Shown here piece after piece: positions 43,789 through 52,488 of a DNA stretch of 64,000 nt (the stretch's first letter is position 1; every line of letters starts with the position of its first letter). The notes under the pieces are model-generated. The model did not search any database. It was not told the DNA's origin and saw only the letters and a list, made by a program, of their open reading frames with translations. The translations under genes were made by a program, and so were the position numbers. Source of the stretch: Microbacteriaceae bacterium VKM Ac-2854 (GTDB lineage: Bacteria; Actinomycetota; Actinomycetes; Actinomycetales; Microbacteriaceae); the NCBI GenBank assembly GCA_013205085.1, contig JABMLH010000003.1, positions 1 through 64,000 on the forward strand. Direction: 5' to 3'.

Positions 43789-44661
43789 ATGAACGTCGTC
43801 AAGGGGAATGTCCTGGTCGTCGCCTTCGAAGGTTGGAACGACGCGGGAGACGCCGCCAGCGGGGCCGTTCGGCTGCTGAAGGAGAACGCGGAGTACCGCG
43901 CGCTGATGGGCGTGGATCCCGAGCTGTACTACGACTTCCAGTACACCCGTCCGATGCTGCGGATCGAGGAGGACGGCAAGCGCACCATCTCGTGGCCGGG
44001 CGCTCAGCTGTTCGGTCCGGCCGAGCAGGATGCGGCGAGCGACACCCACCTGTACCTCCTACTCGGCACGGAGCCCTCGCGCAGTTGGAAGAGCTTCGGC
44101 GCCGAGATCGTGGATGCGATGCTCGCGGCCGACATCTCCACCGTCGTCTTCCTCGGCGCCATGCTCGCCGATGTGCCGCACACCCGCCCGATCTCGATCT
44201 TCTCCTCCAGCGAGGATGCGGATCTGCGCAGCGCGTTCGACCTCGAGCGCAGCACCTACGAGGGGCCGATCGGCATCCTGTCGGTGATCGGCGTCGCAGC
44301 GCAGGAGGCCGGCATCCCGTCGATCTCGATCTGGGCGTCCGTGCCGCACTATGTGCACAACGCGCCGTCGCCCAAGGCGATGCTCGCGCTGATGGACAAG
44401 CTGGAGGAGGTCATTGGTGTGACCGTGCCCCGCGGCGAACTCGCCGACGAAGCGAAGGAGTGGGAGCGCGGCATCGACGCGCTCGCCGCCGACGACGAGG
44501 ACATGGCCGCGTACATCGGCCAGCTGGAGCAGGCTCGAGACACCGTCGACTCGCCGGAGGCCAGTGGCGAGGCCATCGCCCAGGAGTTCGAGCGTTACCT
44601 GCGCCGCCGCGGCGATAAGCCCGGCGAAGGCCGAACGGGCGAGGAGCCCTGGCGGCCCTAG
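43789..44661 (+). CDS. PAC2-family protein
   Basis: A 290-aa protein of the PAC2 family (proteasome-assembly-chaperone-like fold). It begins VLVVAFEGWNDAGDAASGAV and carries ELYYDFQYTRPMLRI, ISIFSSSEDADLRSAF and SIWASVPHYVHNAPSPKAML. The family is widespread in actinobacteria and its role is unknown. ATG 43789 matches the family start; a longer upstream frame was rejected. Confidence 0.88.
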   Translation: MNVVKGNVLVVAFEGWNDAGDAASGAVRLLKENAEYRALMGVDPELYYDFQYTRPMLRIEEDGKRTISWPGAQLFGPAEQDAASDTHLYLLLGTEPSRSWKSFGAEIVDAMLAADISTVVFLGAMLADVPHTRPISIFSSSEDADLRSAFDLERSTYEGPIGILSVIGVAAQEAGIPSISIWASVPHYVHNAPSPKAMLALMDKLEEVIGVTVPRGELADEAKEWERGIDALAADDEDMAAYIGQLEQARDTVDSPEASGEAIAQEFERYLRRRGDKPGEGRTGEEPWRP

Positions 44662-44778
44662 TACTCCGCGCGAGCGTTGTGCGCCGCTCGCCCCTGAACA
44701 CCCGCACGCCGGGACACCGTCGTCCTCTCTGCTTTGTTGTCACCCCAACAGATCACCCACGACCAGAGAGACCTTCGG

Positions 44779-45801
44779 ATGACCGACTCGAGTTCCCGCA
44801 CCGCCGTCGCGACCGCACCACTCACCCTCGGCGACGGGCTCGTCGTCACCGGCCAGGGCTACGGCGCGATGTCGCTGTCCGACGTCTACGGCCCGATCGA
44901 TGACGCGCAGGCGCTCGCGACGCTGACGCACGCGGTGGACAGCGGTATCCGCTTCATCGACACCGCGAACGTCTACGGCAACGGCCGCAGCGAGAGCACC
45001 ATCTCGAAGCTGCTCGCGACCCGACGCGACGAAGTGATCCTCGCCACCAAGTTCGGCATCGAGAACGGCGGCGGCATCGGCAAGCGCACGATCCGCGGCG
45101 ACCGGGCGTACGTGCACCAGAAGGTCGACGAGAGTCTCGCCCGCCTCGGCACCGACCACATCGACCTCTACTACCAGCACCGTCCGGACCCGAAGGTGCC
45201 GATCGAGGAGACCGTCGGCGCGATGGCCGAACTCGTCGCGGCCGGCAAGGTGCGCCACCTCGGGCTCTCGGAGGCGACCGGCGCGGAGATCCGTCGGGCT
45301 CACGCCGTGCATCCGATCGCCGCGGTGCAGTCGGAGTGGAGCATCGTGACGCGCGACGTCGAGAACCACGTGATCCCGGCACTGGTCGAGCTCGGCATCG
45401 GCTTCGTGCCCTACTCGCCGCTCAGCCGCGCCCTGCTCAGCGACCAGTTCTCGCCCGCGGACATCGGCGCCAGCGACGGCCGGCCGAACTTCCCGCGCTT
45501 CTCGCCCGAGAACCTGCCGGCGAACCTCGAGTTGGTCGCCGAGCTGCGCACCCTGGCCGCATCACTCGAGATCAGCACGGCTCAGCTCGCCCTCGCGTGG
45601 GTGCACCGGATGGCGGAACGCTTGGGGCTCGCCTCCTCGCCCATCCCGGGCACGCGCTTCGCCGAACGCGTCACCGAGAACGCAGCGGCGGCCGACATCG
45701 AGCTGGACGAGGCCACGCTCGCGACCCTCGACGGCTACGCCGCCCGCGTGCACGGCCCCCGCAGCTTCGACCTGAACTGGGTCTCCGCCGGCCGCGAATG
45801 A
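44779..45801 (+). CDS. aldo/keto reductase
   Basis: A 340-aa NADPH-dependent reductase. The full catalytic tetrad is Asp61 and Tyr66 (FIDTANVYGNGRSES), Lys91 (LATKFG) and His134 (YYQHRPD). The sequence QSEWSIVTRDVENHVIPALV and YSPLSRALLS fit the AKR12/13-like group. ATG 44779 follows a GAGAG-type site; a TTG 45 bases earlier was rejected. It ends just before a hairpin-repeat array shared with mshC's 3' end. Confidence 0.9.
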   Translation: MTDSSSRTAVATAPLTLGDGLVVTGQGYGAMSLSDVYGPIDDAQALATLTHAVDSGIRFIDTANVYGNGRSESTISKLLATRRDEVILATKFGIENGGGIGKRTIRGDRAYVHQKVDESLARLGTDHIDLYYQHRPDPKVPIEETVGAMAELVAAGKVRHLGLSEATGAEIRRAHAVHPIAAVQSEWSIVTRDVENHVIPALVELGIGFVPYSPLSRALLSDQFSPADIGASDGRPNFPRFSPENLPANLELVAELRTLAASLEISTAQLALAWVHRMAERLGLASSPIPGTRFAERVTENAAAADIELDEATLATLDGYAARVHGPRSFDLNWVSAGRE

Positions 45802-45833
45802 AGCCACGCTGGTCGAGCCGGCTTTCCGGCTGA

Positions 45834-45913
45834 CGCTGATCGAGCTTGCCGACCGCTGATCGAGCTCGCCGACCGCTGATTGAGCTTGCCGACCGCTGAT
45901 TGAGCTTGCCGAA
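45834..45913. repeat. 20-bp tandem repeat, four copies
   Basis: The unit CGCTGATTGAGCTTGCCGAC (with small changes) starts at 45834, 45854, 45874 and 45894. It is a shortened version of the GGTTGAGCTTGCCGAAACC core and abuts the longer array. Confidence 0.88.
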
Positions 45914-45932
45914 ATCACACCCCTGTAGTGGC

Positions 45933-46153
45933 GGTGGTTTCGACAAGTTCAACCACCGGGGGCGGTGGTTTCGGCAGGCTCAACCACCGGGGGCGGTGGT
46001 TTCGGCAAGCTCAACCACCGGGGGCGGTGGTTTCGGCAAGCTCAACCACCGGGGGCGGTGGTTTCGGCAAGCTCAACCACCGGGAGGCGGTGGTTTCGGC
46101 AAGCTCAACCACCGGGAGGCGGTGGTTTCGGCAAGCTCAACCACCGGGAGGCG
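45933..46153. repeat. seven-copy hairpin array, 31-32 bp period
   Basis: GGTGGTT starts at 45933, 45964, 45995, 46026, 46057, 46089 and 46121. Each copy can fold as GGTGGTT-N11-AACCACC, with TCGGCAAGCTC as the usual loop, and the units are joined by GGGGGC or GGGAGGC. It lies between two convergent genes (aldo/keto reductase and mshC) and could end both transcripts. Confidence 0.93.
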
Positions 46154-46164
46154 GCTAGGCCCTG

Positions 46165-47409
46165 CTATAGCGCGACGCCGAGCAGAGCGTCCACGGCCGT
46201 GATCAGCAGCGCCGGGTCGTCGACGCCCGTTGCGAAGGCCTCGTCGATGATCGCGAGGGCCTCCGGGGTGTCCACGTCCGCGCTCAGCGCGGAGCGCATC
46301 CGCTCGACGATGTCGGCCGCTGAGGCGAGGCCCGACGTCGCTGCGCCCTGAATCCACGCGGCGAGGCGTTCCTCCGCACGCGGCAGGTCGCTCGGCAGCC
46401 ACTCCCAATCGGAGCGGTAGTGGTGCGCGAGCAGCGCGAGGCGGATGGCCCGCGGATCCGCACCGGCCGCACGCAGCTTCGACACGAGCACCAGGTTGCC
46501 CAGCGACTTGCTCATCTTCTCGCCCTCGTAGGCGACCATCCCGGAGTGCGCGTACGCGCGAGCGAGCGGCAGCCCGGAGAGGGTTGCGGCGTGCGAGGCG
46601 CTGAACTCGTGGTGCGGGAAGATCAGGTCGGAGCCGCCACCCTGCAGCGTGAATTCTGCGCCGAGCGTCTCGATCGCGATCACCGAGCACTCGATGTGCC
46701 AACCGGGTCGACCGCGACCGACCTCCGCATCCCACGCCGGCTCTCCTGCCCGCTCGGCGCGCCAGAGCAGCGGATCGAGCGGCGAACGCTTGCCGGGTCG
46801 ATCCGGGTCTCCCCCGCGCTCGGCGAAGAAGCGCTGCATCGTCGCGAGGTCGTAGCCGCTCTCGGCGCCGAGGTACCACGCCGCGTTCTCCGCCGTTGCG
46901 TTGTCGGAGTAGAGGTCCGTCGCCCCGGGCGCGAGCGCGTCGTAAGCGGGTACCCGGTAGGCGACGCCGTCGCGCTCGAGCCGCGCCACCGCGTCCGCGA
47001 TGTCGTCGACGACCTCGGTGACGCCGATGTAGTGCTGCGGCGGCAGGATGCGCAGCGCGGTCATGTCGCCGCGGAACAGCTCGATCTGCGAGGCGGCCAG
47101 CTCACGCCAATCCACGCCGTCGCGGTTCGCGCGCTCCAGCAGCGGATCGTCCACGTCCGTGATGTTCTGCGCGTAGACCACCTGGTAGCCGGCATCCAGC
47201 CAGAGCCGGTTCACCGTGTCGAACGCGAGGTAGGTCGAGGCGTGGCCGAGGTGGGTCGCGTCGTAGGGCGTGATGCCGCAGACGTACAGCCGCGCGACTC
47301 CGTCCACCGGCGCGAGTTCGACGAGCCGTTGCGTCGGCGTGTCGTGGATGCGCGGAATGGGACCGCGGGTGGGGAGGGCGGGGACGGCGGGGCGGGGCCA
47401 GGATTCCAA
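46165..47409 (-). CDS. mshC: mycothiol biosynthesis ligase MshC
   Basis: A 414-aa cysteinyl-tRNA-synthetase-like ligase joining Cys to GlcN-Ins in mycothiol synthesis. HIGH-type motif: YVCGITPYDATHLGHA, with the zinc Cys. KMSKS-type motif: GEKMSKSLGN. The family N-terminus WPRPAVPALP is present. The intervening WHIECSVIAIETLGAEFTLQ and FPHHEFSASHAA are typical. Only three bases separate it from uppP upstream, so they are probably cotranscribed. Confidence 0.95.
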   Translation of the reverse strand: MESWPRPAVPALPTRGPIPRIHDTPTQRLVELAPVDGVARLYVCGITPYDATHLGHASTYLAFDTVNRLWLDAGYQVVYAQNITDVDDPLLERANRDGVDWRELAASQIELFRGDMTALRILPPQHYIGVTEVVDDIADAVARLERDGVAYRVPAYDALAPGATDLYSDNATAENAAWYLGAESGYDLATMQRFFAERGGDPDRPGKRSPLDPLLWRAERAGEPAWDAEVGRGRPGWHIECSVIAIETLGAEFTLQGGGSDLIFPHHEFSASHAATLSGLPLARAYAHSGMVAYEGEKMSKSLGNLVLVSKLRAAGADPRAIRLALLAHHYRSDWEWLPSDLPRAEERLAAWIQGAATSGLASAADIVERMRSALSADVDTPEALAIIDEAFATGVDDPALLITAVDALLGVAL

Positions 47410-47412
47410 GGT

Positions 47413-48261
47413 CTACGCGGCGATCCAGCCGAGGCTCAGCGCGATCATCAGCACCACACCGAGCACGATGCGGTAGATCACGAAGGGCAGGAAGCTGCGG
47501 CGCGAGATGTAGCCCATGAAGAAGGCGATCACCACGAAGCCGACTACGAAGGCCACGATCGTCGCGACGAGGGTCTCGAGGCCACCGACCTGGATCTGGT
47601 TCGCGGCGACCACCGGGTCGGCGATCGACTTGTACAGCTGGTAGAGACCGCTGCCGAACACGGCGGGGATCGCGAGCAGGAAGCTGTACCGGGCGGCGGC
47701 CTTGCGCTCGTAGCCCATGAACAGGCCGGCCGTGATGGTTCCACCCGAGCGCGAGACGCCGGGGATCAGCGCGAGAGCCTGCGCGCCACCGTAGATGAGG
47801 CCGTCGCGCACGTTGAGCTCACGGAGCCGACGCTTCTTCGCGCCGACGTGGTCGGCGATGCCGAGCAGGATGCCGAAGAGGATGAGCGTGGTCGCGACGA
47901 CCCAGAGCGAGCGCAGCGTCGTCTCGATCGCGTCCTGGAAGACGAGGCCGATCACGATGATCGGGAGGCTGCCGATGATGATCAGCCAGCCCATCCGCGC
48001 GTTCGAATCGGTGCGCGGCACCTTGCCGACGAGGGACTTGGCCCAGCTACCGACGATCTTCACGATGTCGCGCCAGAAGTAGATGATCACCGCGGTCTCG
48101 GTGCCCAGCTGCGTGATCGCGGTGAACGCGGCGCCGGTGTCCTTGCCGCCGAGGGAGGGGAGCAACTCGCTCACGATGCGCAGGTGCGCCGAGGAGGAGA
48201 TGGGGAGGAATTCAGTCAGTCCCTGGACGAGTCCGAGGATGAGCGCTTCGAACAGGCCCAT
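47413..48261 (-). CDS. uppP: undecaprenyl-diphosphatase
   Basis: A 282-aa integral membrane phosphatase recycling the cell-wall lipid carrier. Signature motifs are [16 protein letters not shown] (residues about 15-30) and [17 protein letters not shown], with eight predicted helices. It is often found beside mshC in actinobacteria. Confidence 0.95.
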   Translation of the reverse strand: MGLFEALILGLVQGLTEFLPISSSAHLRIVSELLPSLGGKDTGAAFTAITQLGTETAVIIYFWRDIVKIVGSWAKSLVGKVPRTDSNARMGWLIIIGSLPIIVIGLVFQDAIETTLRSLWVVATTLILFGILLGIADHVGAKKRRLRELNVRDGLIYGGAQALALIPGVSRSGGTITAGLFMGYERKAAARYSFLLAIPAVFGSGLYQLYKSIADPVVAANQIQVGGLETLVATIVAFVVGFVVIAFFMGYISRRSFLPFVIYRIVLGVVLMIALSLGWIAA

Positions 48262-48316
48262 GCGTCACTTTCGATAGAGGGCTGGGAACGTCATCGGCCA
48301 GCGAACGGTCGGAAAT

Positions 48317-49627
48317 TCAGTAGGTCAGGAGCAGATCGGTCAGAACCTTCCGCCCAAAGACTAGTGCGTCGAGCGGGACCCGCTCATCGACCCCGTGGAA
48401 CAGCGCCGGGAAGTCGAGCGAGCCGGGCAGCTGCAGCGGCGCGAATCCGTAGCCCGTGATGCCGAGTTTCGACAGCGCCTTGTTGTCGGTTCCCCCGGAG
48501 AGCAGGTACGGCAGCACCTCGGCCTCGGGGTCGAAGCGGCGCAGGGACGTCGCCATCTGCTCGACCAGCGGGCCGGCGAACGGCACTTCGAGCCCGATGT
48601 CGCGGTGCTGCATGTGCACCTCGACGTGCTCACCAGCCAGCTCGCGGATGCGCGCCAGCACAGCGTCCTCCTCACCCGGCAGCACGCGCACGTCGATCAC
48701 GGCCTCCGCGACGTCGGGGATCACGTTGGCCTTGTAGCCGGCGTTGAGCATCGACGGGTTCGCGGTGGTGCGCAGGGTGGCGGCGATGAAGCGCGACGCC
48801 GTGCCGGTCGCGATCGCCAGCTCCTCCGGGGTGGTCTTCTGCGGGTCGTGGCCGAGGATGCGGGCGACCTCGCCCAACAGCTCACGCGTGGTGTCGGTGA
48901 GCCGGGTCGGCCACTCCTCGCTGCCGATTCGCGCGACCGCCTCCGCGAGTCGGGTGACCGCGTTGCTGCGGTTGATCTGCGAGCCGTGCCCCGCGACTCC
49001 GCGGGCGCGCAAGGTGATCCACATCAGCGCCTTCTCCCCGGTCTGCACGAGGTAGGCGCGCTTGCCGCCGAGGTCGATCGAGTAGCCGCCGACCTCGCTG
49101 ATCGCCTCGGTCGCGCCGGCGAAGAGTTCGGGCCGCGTGTCGACGACGTGGTGCGAGCCGCGCACTCCCCCGGCCTCCTCATCGGCGAAGAAGCCGATCA
49201 CCAGGTCGCGCTTGGGCGTGCGCCCCGAGCCGAGGATGTCGCCGAGCGAGGCGAGCATCATCGCGTCCATGTTCTTCATGTCGACCGCGCCGCGGCCCCA
49301 GAGCATGCCGTCCTTGATCTCGCCGCCGAACGGATCCACGCTCCAGGCGTCCGCGATGGCGGGCACGACGTCGAGGTGGCCGTGCACGACCAGCGCGTTC
49401 TCGTGGCTCTGGCCCTCGACGCGGGCGATCACGCTCGTGCGGCCGGGATCGGAGTCGATCAGCACCGGCTCGAGCCCGAGGTCGCGGAGCCGGCCGGCGA
49501 CGTAGTCCGCCGCCTCCCGCTCCGGATTCGCCTTGCCCTCGCCGTAGTTGCTGGTGTCGAAGCGGATCAGGTCGCGCGCGATCAGCGCGGTCTCGTCGAG
49601 GTCGGCGTCGTTCGGCTGCGCGGTCAT
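48317..49627 (-). CDS. M20-family metallopeptidase/dipeptidase
   Basis: A 436-aa zinc peptidase. Metal ligands: His84 and Asp86 in VHGHLDVVPA, Asp in WGRGAVDMKN, the acidic pair in FADEEAGG and a late His in FPALFHGVDERVP. RFDTSNYGEG near the N-terminus is typical of the acetylornithine deacetylase/dipeptidase branch. It is probably cytosolic, acting on small peptides or N-acyl amino acids. ATG 49627 begins 18 residues inside the longer open frame. Confidence 0.88.
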   Translation of the reverse strand: MTAQPNDADLDETALIARDLIRFDTSNYGEGKANPEREAADYVAGRLRDLGLEPVLIDSDPGRTSVIARVEGQSHENALVVHGHLDVVPAIADAWSVDPFGGEIKDGMLWGRGAVDMKNMDAMMLASLGDILGSGRTPKRDLVIGFFADEEAGGVRGSHHVVDTRPELFAGATEAISEVGGYSIDLGGKRAYLVQTGEKALMWITLRARGVAGHGSQINRSNAVTRLAEAVARIGSEEWPTRLTDTTRELLGEVARILGHDPQKTTPEELAIATGTASRFIAATLRTTANPSMLNAGYKANVIPDVAEAVIDVRVLPGEEDAVLARIRELAGEHVEVHMQHRDIGLEVPFAGPLVEQMATSLRRFDPEAEVLPYLLSGGTDNKALSKLGITGYGFAPLQLPGSLDFPALFHGVDERVPLDALVFGRKVLTDLLLTY

Positions 49628-49700
49628 GCCCTCAACGCTACCGGGCAGCTGTCGGCCGAGGCCTCCCGTTACGTGGTGCAAGGCGCCTCCGGAACCGTGC

Positions 49701-49706
49701 TAGAGT
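49701..49706 (+). promoter_or_regulatory. -10 element of the tRNA-Leu gene
   Basis: TAGAGT (TAnnnT) lies 50 bases before the tRNA 5' end in the gap divergent from the M20 gene. The -35 is not clear. Confidence 0.4.
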
Positions 49707-49756
49707 CTTCTTCGGCCGGTGAAGCGGTCGGAAACAAAACAGTAAGAAACACACTC

Positions 49757-49841
49757 GTCCGGGTGGCGGAAATGGCAGACGCGCTAGCTTGAGGTGCTAG
49801 TGCCCGTATAGGGCGTGGGGGTTCAAGTCCCCCCTCGGACA
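49757..49841 (+). tRNA. tRNA-Leu (anticodon GAG)
   Basis: An 85-base class II tRNA. The acceptor GTCCGGG pairs with CTCGGAC (one G-U pair). The anticodon stem is CTAGC/GCTAG with loop TTGAGGT, so the anticodon is GAG. There is a long variable arm, and the T-loop is GTTCAAGTC. CCA is not encoded. The discriminator is A, as expected for leucine. Confidence 0.97.
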
Positions 49842-49848
49842 CAACATC

Positions 49849-49883
49849 AGAACCCCTCGATCTCGAAGAGATCGGGGGGTTCT
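49849..49883 (+). terminator. tRNA-Leu terminator
   Basis: AGAACCCCTCGATCTC pairs with GAGATCGGGGGGTTCT across a GAA loop (16 pairs, one wobble), eight bases after the tRNA. Confidence 0.85.
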
Positions 49884-49893
49884 TCTCGTCTCC

Positions 49894-49924
49894 GACCCCT
49901 CGATCTCGAAGAGATCGAGGGGTT
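49894..49924 (-). terminator. second hairpin, near copy of the tRNA terminator
   Basis: GACCCCTCGATCTC-GAA-GAGATCGAGGGGTT repeats the first hairpin almost exactly and probably terminates the convergent epoxide-hydrolase gene. Confidence 0.75.
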
Positions 49925-49948
49925 CTTGCGTGGCCGATCCGGTTCGTT

Positions 49949-51112
49949 TCAGGAGCGCAGGCTGCGCAGTCCCGTCCGCAGTTCGTCGACGAGGAACTCG
50001 GGCTGCTCGAGCGCGGCGAAGTGACCGCCATGTTCGGCCTCGGCGTAGTGGATCAGATCGGAGTACGCGTCCTCGATCCAGCTGCGCGGCAGCAGGGGGA
50101 TGTCGCGCGGGAACACCGTCACGGCGACCGGGAGCGTCAGCTTCGGTCCGGCCATCGTGGCGGTCCGGTTCTCCCAATAGATGCGGGCGGAGGATGCGGC
50201 GGTATTGGTGAACCAGTACAACGAGATCGTGTCGAGGATGTCGTCGACATCGATGGCGTCCTCGGCGAGCCCGCGATTGTCGGTCTTCGATTGGAACTTC
50301 TCGTAGATCCACGCAGCCTGGCCCGCCGGAGAGTCCGCCAGCGCGAAACCGGGCGTCTGCGGCTTCGTGGCCTGCAGGTGGTTCGAACCGCCGAGCGGCC
50401 CGCCGTAGAACGCGAGCGAGTCCACCGCACGCTGTTCCTGCGGCGAGAGGTCCGCGGGGATCACGGCGGGGAAGGCGTAGGGGGTACTCAGATGGATGCC
50501 CATGAGTCCGCCCGGCTGCTGCTGCCCGAGCGCGGTCGTCACCGCGGCACCCCAGTCACCGCCGTGCGCGGCCCATCGCGTGTAGCCGAGGCGTCGCATC
50601 AGCTCCGCCCACGCCGCGGCGATCCGATCGATGCTCCATCCGGTCCCGGACGGCTTGCCGGAGAAGCCGAATCCCGGCAGCGAGGGGATCACGACGTCGA
50701 AGGCGTCCTCGGCGGATCCGCCGTGCGCGACCGGGTCGGTGAGCGGACCGATCAGCTTCAGGAAGTCGACGATCGAGCTCGGCCATCCGTGGGTCAGGAT
50801 GAGCGGCATCGCGTCCGGGTGCGGCGACCGGACATGGAGGAAGTGGATGTCGAGCCCGTCGATCTCGGTCACGTACTGCGGATGACCGTTCAACGCGGTT
50901 TCGAATCGGCGCCAGTCGTAGTCGTGCGTCCAGTGCCGGATGAGCGTTTGGAGGTTCTGCGAACGGACGCCCTGCGACCAGTCGGCAACGGTCTCCACGT
51001 CGGGCCACCGCGTTCTGGAGAGCCGAGCCGTGAGGTCGTCGATGTCAGCGTCGGAGATCCGCGCGACGAAGGGGCGGATCTCCGCCGGCGCGGAAGGAGT
51101 CGGTTCGGTCAT
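49949..51112 (-). CDS. epoxide hydrolase (EHN-type alpha/beta hydrolase)
   Basis: A 387-aa enzyme with the epoxide-hydrolase N-terminal domain (IRPFVARISDADIDDLTARL), then LILTHGWPSSIVDFLKLIG (oxyanion) and the nucleophile Asp in AAHGGDWGAAVTTAL. The late His is in HYAEAEHGGHFAALEQPE, completing the triad. ATG 51112 was chosen over longer frames without homology. It is divergent from a TetR gene with two palindromic operators between, so it is probably repressed until an epoxide or related compound appears. Confidence 0.9.
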   Translation of the reverse strand: MTEPTPSAPAEIRPFVARISDADIDDLTARLSRTRWPDVETVADWSQGVRSQNLQTLIRHWTHDYDWRRFETALNGHPQYVTEIDGLDIHFLHVRSPHPDAMPLILTHGWPSSIVDFLKLIGPLTDPVAHGGSAEDAFDVVIPSLPGFGFSGKPSGTGWSIDRIAAAWAELMRRLGYTRWAAHGGDWGAAVTTALGQQQPGGLMGIHLSTPYAFPAVIPADLSPQEQRAVDSLAFYGGPLGGSNHLQATKPQTPGFALADSPAGQAAWIYEKFQSKTDNRGLAEDAIDVDDILDTISLYWFTNTAASSARIYWENRTATMAGPKLTLPVAVTVFPRDIPLLPRSWIEDAYSDLIHYAEAEHGGHFAALEQPEFLVDELRTGLRSLRS

Positions 51113-51150
51113 GGTGGTCTGCTCACAGACGGATGTGCGGGCGTCGCACT

Positions 51151-51172
51151 CATTGCACAAGTGTGTGCAATG
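51151..51172. promoter_or_regulatory. TetR operator 1
   Basis: Perfect palindrome CATTGCACA-AGTG-TGTGCAATG, 39 bases before the epoxide-hydrolase start. Confidence 0.8.
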
Positions 51173-51194
51173 AGTCGGTAGGAGCACCGTACTC

Positions 51195-51216
51195 CATTGC
51201 ACAAGCATGTGCAATG
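51195..51216. promoter_or_regulatory. TetR operator 2
   Basis: Perfect palindrome CATTGCACA-AGCA-TGTGCAATG with arms identical to operator 1, 44 bp away centre to centre. It covers the possible upstream start codon at 51214 of the regulator. Confidence 0.8.
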
Positions 51217-51225
51217 ATGGCCGGT

Positions 51226-51828
51226 ATGGCGACGGAGACAGCCCGAGCGCGGGCCATGGATGAGACTCGGAACCGCATCCTCGATGTCGCCCGCGAGGTG
51301 CTGGGCCAGAACCCGGATGCGGGCATGGGCGACATCGCGGTCGCCGCGGGCGTGGTGCGCCGCACGGTGTACGGGCATTTCCCCGCACGGAGCGACCTGG
51401 TGCGCACACTCGCCCAGCAGGCGGTGCAGGAGATCGCGGCCGTACTGCGTGAGGTCGACCGCGACGACTCCTCAGCTGACGAAGTCTGGGCGGGCTTCGT
51501 CGAGCGACTGTGGCCGCTGGCCCATCGGTATCGCGTGCTGCTGGCGCTGCGTCGCGGTGAGCAGGGCGACGAGATCCACGCCCTCCTGGGCTCCGTCGAC
51601 GACATCCTCGCGAGGCTGATCCGGCGCGGTCAGGAGAGCGGCGCTTTCGGCCGACATCTCCCCGCGGGGGCTCTGGGGCAGATCGCTTACGCCGCGGTGT
51701 TCGCGATCGCCGACGACCATCGAGGCGATCCGGCTCTCGACGTGCGCGCCGCAACGGTCACGAGCCTGCTCGTCCTCGGCGTGACGCAAACGCGCGCCGC
51801 CGTCCTGGCCGACCCGTCAGGGCGCTGA
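51226..51828 (+). CDS. TetR-family regulator of the epoxide hydrolase
   Basis: A 200-aa regulator. TetR HTH: NRILDVAREVLGQNPDAGMG and DIAVAAGVVRRTVYGHFPAR (about 12-51). The C-terminal ligand domain contains WAGFVERLWPLAHRYRVLLA. In-frame ATGs at 51214 and 51217 are possible, but they overlap or abut operator 2, so 51226 is preferred. It is predicted to control itself and the divergent hydrolase. Confidence 0.85.
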   Translation: MATETARARAMDETRNRILDVAREVLGQNPDAGMGDIAVAAGVVRRTVYGHFPARSDLVRTLAQQAVQEIAAVLREVDRDDSSADEVWAGFVERLWPLAHRYRVLLALRRGEQGDEIHALLGSVDDILARLIRRGQESGAFGRHLPAGALGQIAYAAVFAIADDHRGDPALDVRAATVTSLLVLGVTQTRAAVLADPSGR

Positions 51829-51902
51829 CGCCGCGGGGAGTCGACCGACGACCTCCCTCGCCCCAGCCCCCGGCTCGTTCGAGCTCGGTCCGCGACCCGG
51901 AA

Positions 51903-52397
51903 TCACTTCGCTCGGCGGCCGCTCGCCGAGCGGGGCGGCGCGGCTCGCAGATTCTCGCTGACGCGCCCGAGGATGCGTGCGAGATCGGAGGCATCGCGAT
52001 CCGTGATCGCGGCGAACAGGAGTGTGTGCACCGTGGCGATGTGGCCGGGGAACACGGTGGCGAGGACGTCGCGGCCGGCGGCGGTGATCGCGGCGACCGT
52101 GCTGCGTTCGTCGTCCGGTGACGGTGATCGGGTGATCAGCCCGCGCTGCTCGAGGAGCTGCGCCTGGTAGGTGATGCCGCTTCGGCTGTACACCACGCCG
52201 TCGGCGAGGTCTGTCATGCGCTCGTGCCCGCCCGGTCGATCCCCCAGCCGCGCGAGGAGCTGGAACTGCACATAGCTCAGCTCACCGACCTCGCGGAGCT
52301 GCTTCTCGACGGCCGGCCGCACGAGCGCGCCGATCTCTGTGAACGCGAGGTAGGCGGCGAGTTGGGTCGGGCTGAGCGATGCGGGCGCCTCTGTCAT
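51903..52397 (-). CDS. MarR-family regulator
   Basis: A 164-aa regulator with the winged helix at about residues 43-105 (SYVQFQLLARLGDRPGGHER, LADGVVYSRSGITYQAQLLE, QRGLITRSPSPDDERSTVAA), the last being the wing with its DDxR motif. ATG 52397 or 52406. It is divergent from a quinone-oxidoreductase gene, with two identical palindromes between them. Confidence 0.88.
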   Translation of the reverse strand: MTEAPASLSPTQLAAYLAFTEIGALVRPAVEKQLREVGELSYVQFQLLARLGDRPGGHERMTDLADGVVYSRSGITYQAQLLEQRGLITRSPSPDDERSTVAAITAAGRDVLATVFPGHIATVHTLLFAAITDRDASDLARILGRVSENLRAAPPRSASGRRAK

Positions 52398-52415
52398 GGC
52401 CACCATCCTATCGGT

Positions 52416-52433
52416 TGCTTCGAGTTCGAAGCA
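52416..52433. promoter_or_regulatory. MarR operator 1
   Basis: TGCTTCGA-GT-TCGAAGCA, a perfect 8+8 palindrome next to the marR start. Confidence 0.8.
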
Positions 52434-52452
52434 GTGCTACCGTCGGGTTTGT

Positions 52453-52470
52453 TGCTTCGAGTTCGAAGCA
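52453..52470. promoter_or_regulatory. MarR operator 2
   Basis: Exact second copy of TGCTTCGA-GT-TCGAAGCA, 37 bp from the first and 18 bases before the oxidoreductase start. Confidence 0.8.
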
Positions 52471-52488
52471 GATCGATGATCGGAGAAC

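Noticed and set aside
45933-46153. CRISPR array
   Set aside because: The 31-32 bp period has no unique spacers (joined only by GGGGGC or GGGAGGC) and no cas genes are nearby.
45900-46351. Open frames through the hairpin array
   Set aside because: They encode only repeated GFGKLNHRGRW-type peptides from the 31-bp units, in several frames at once.
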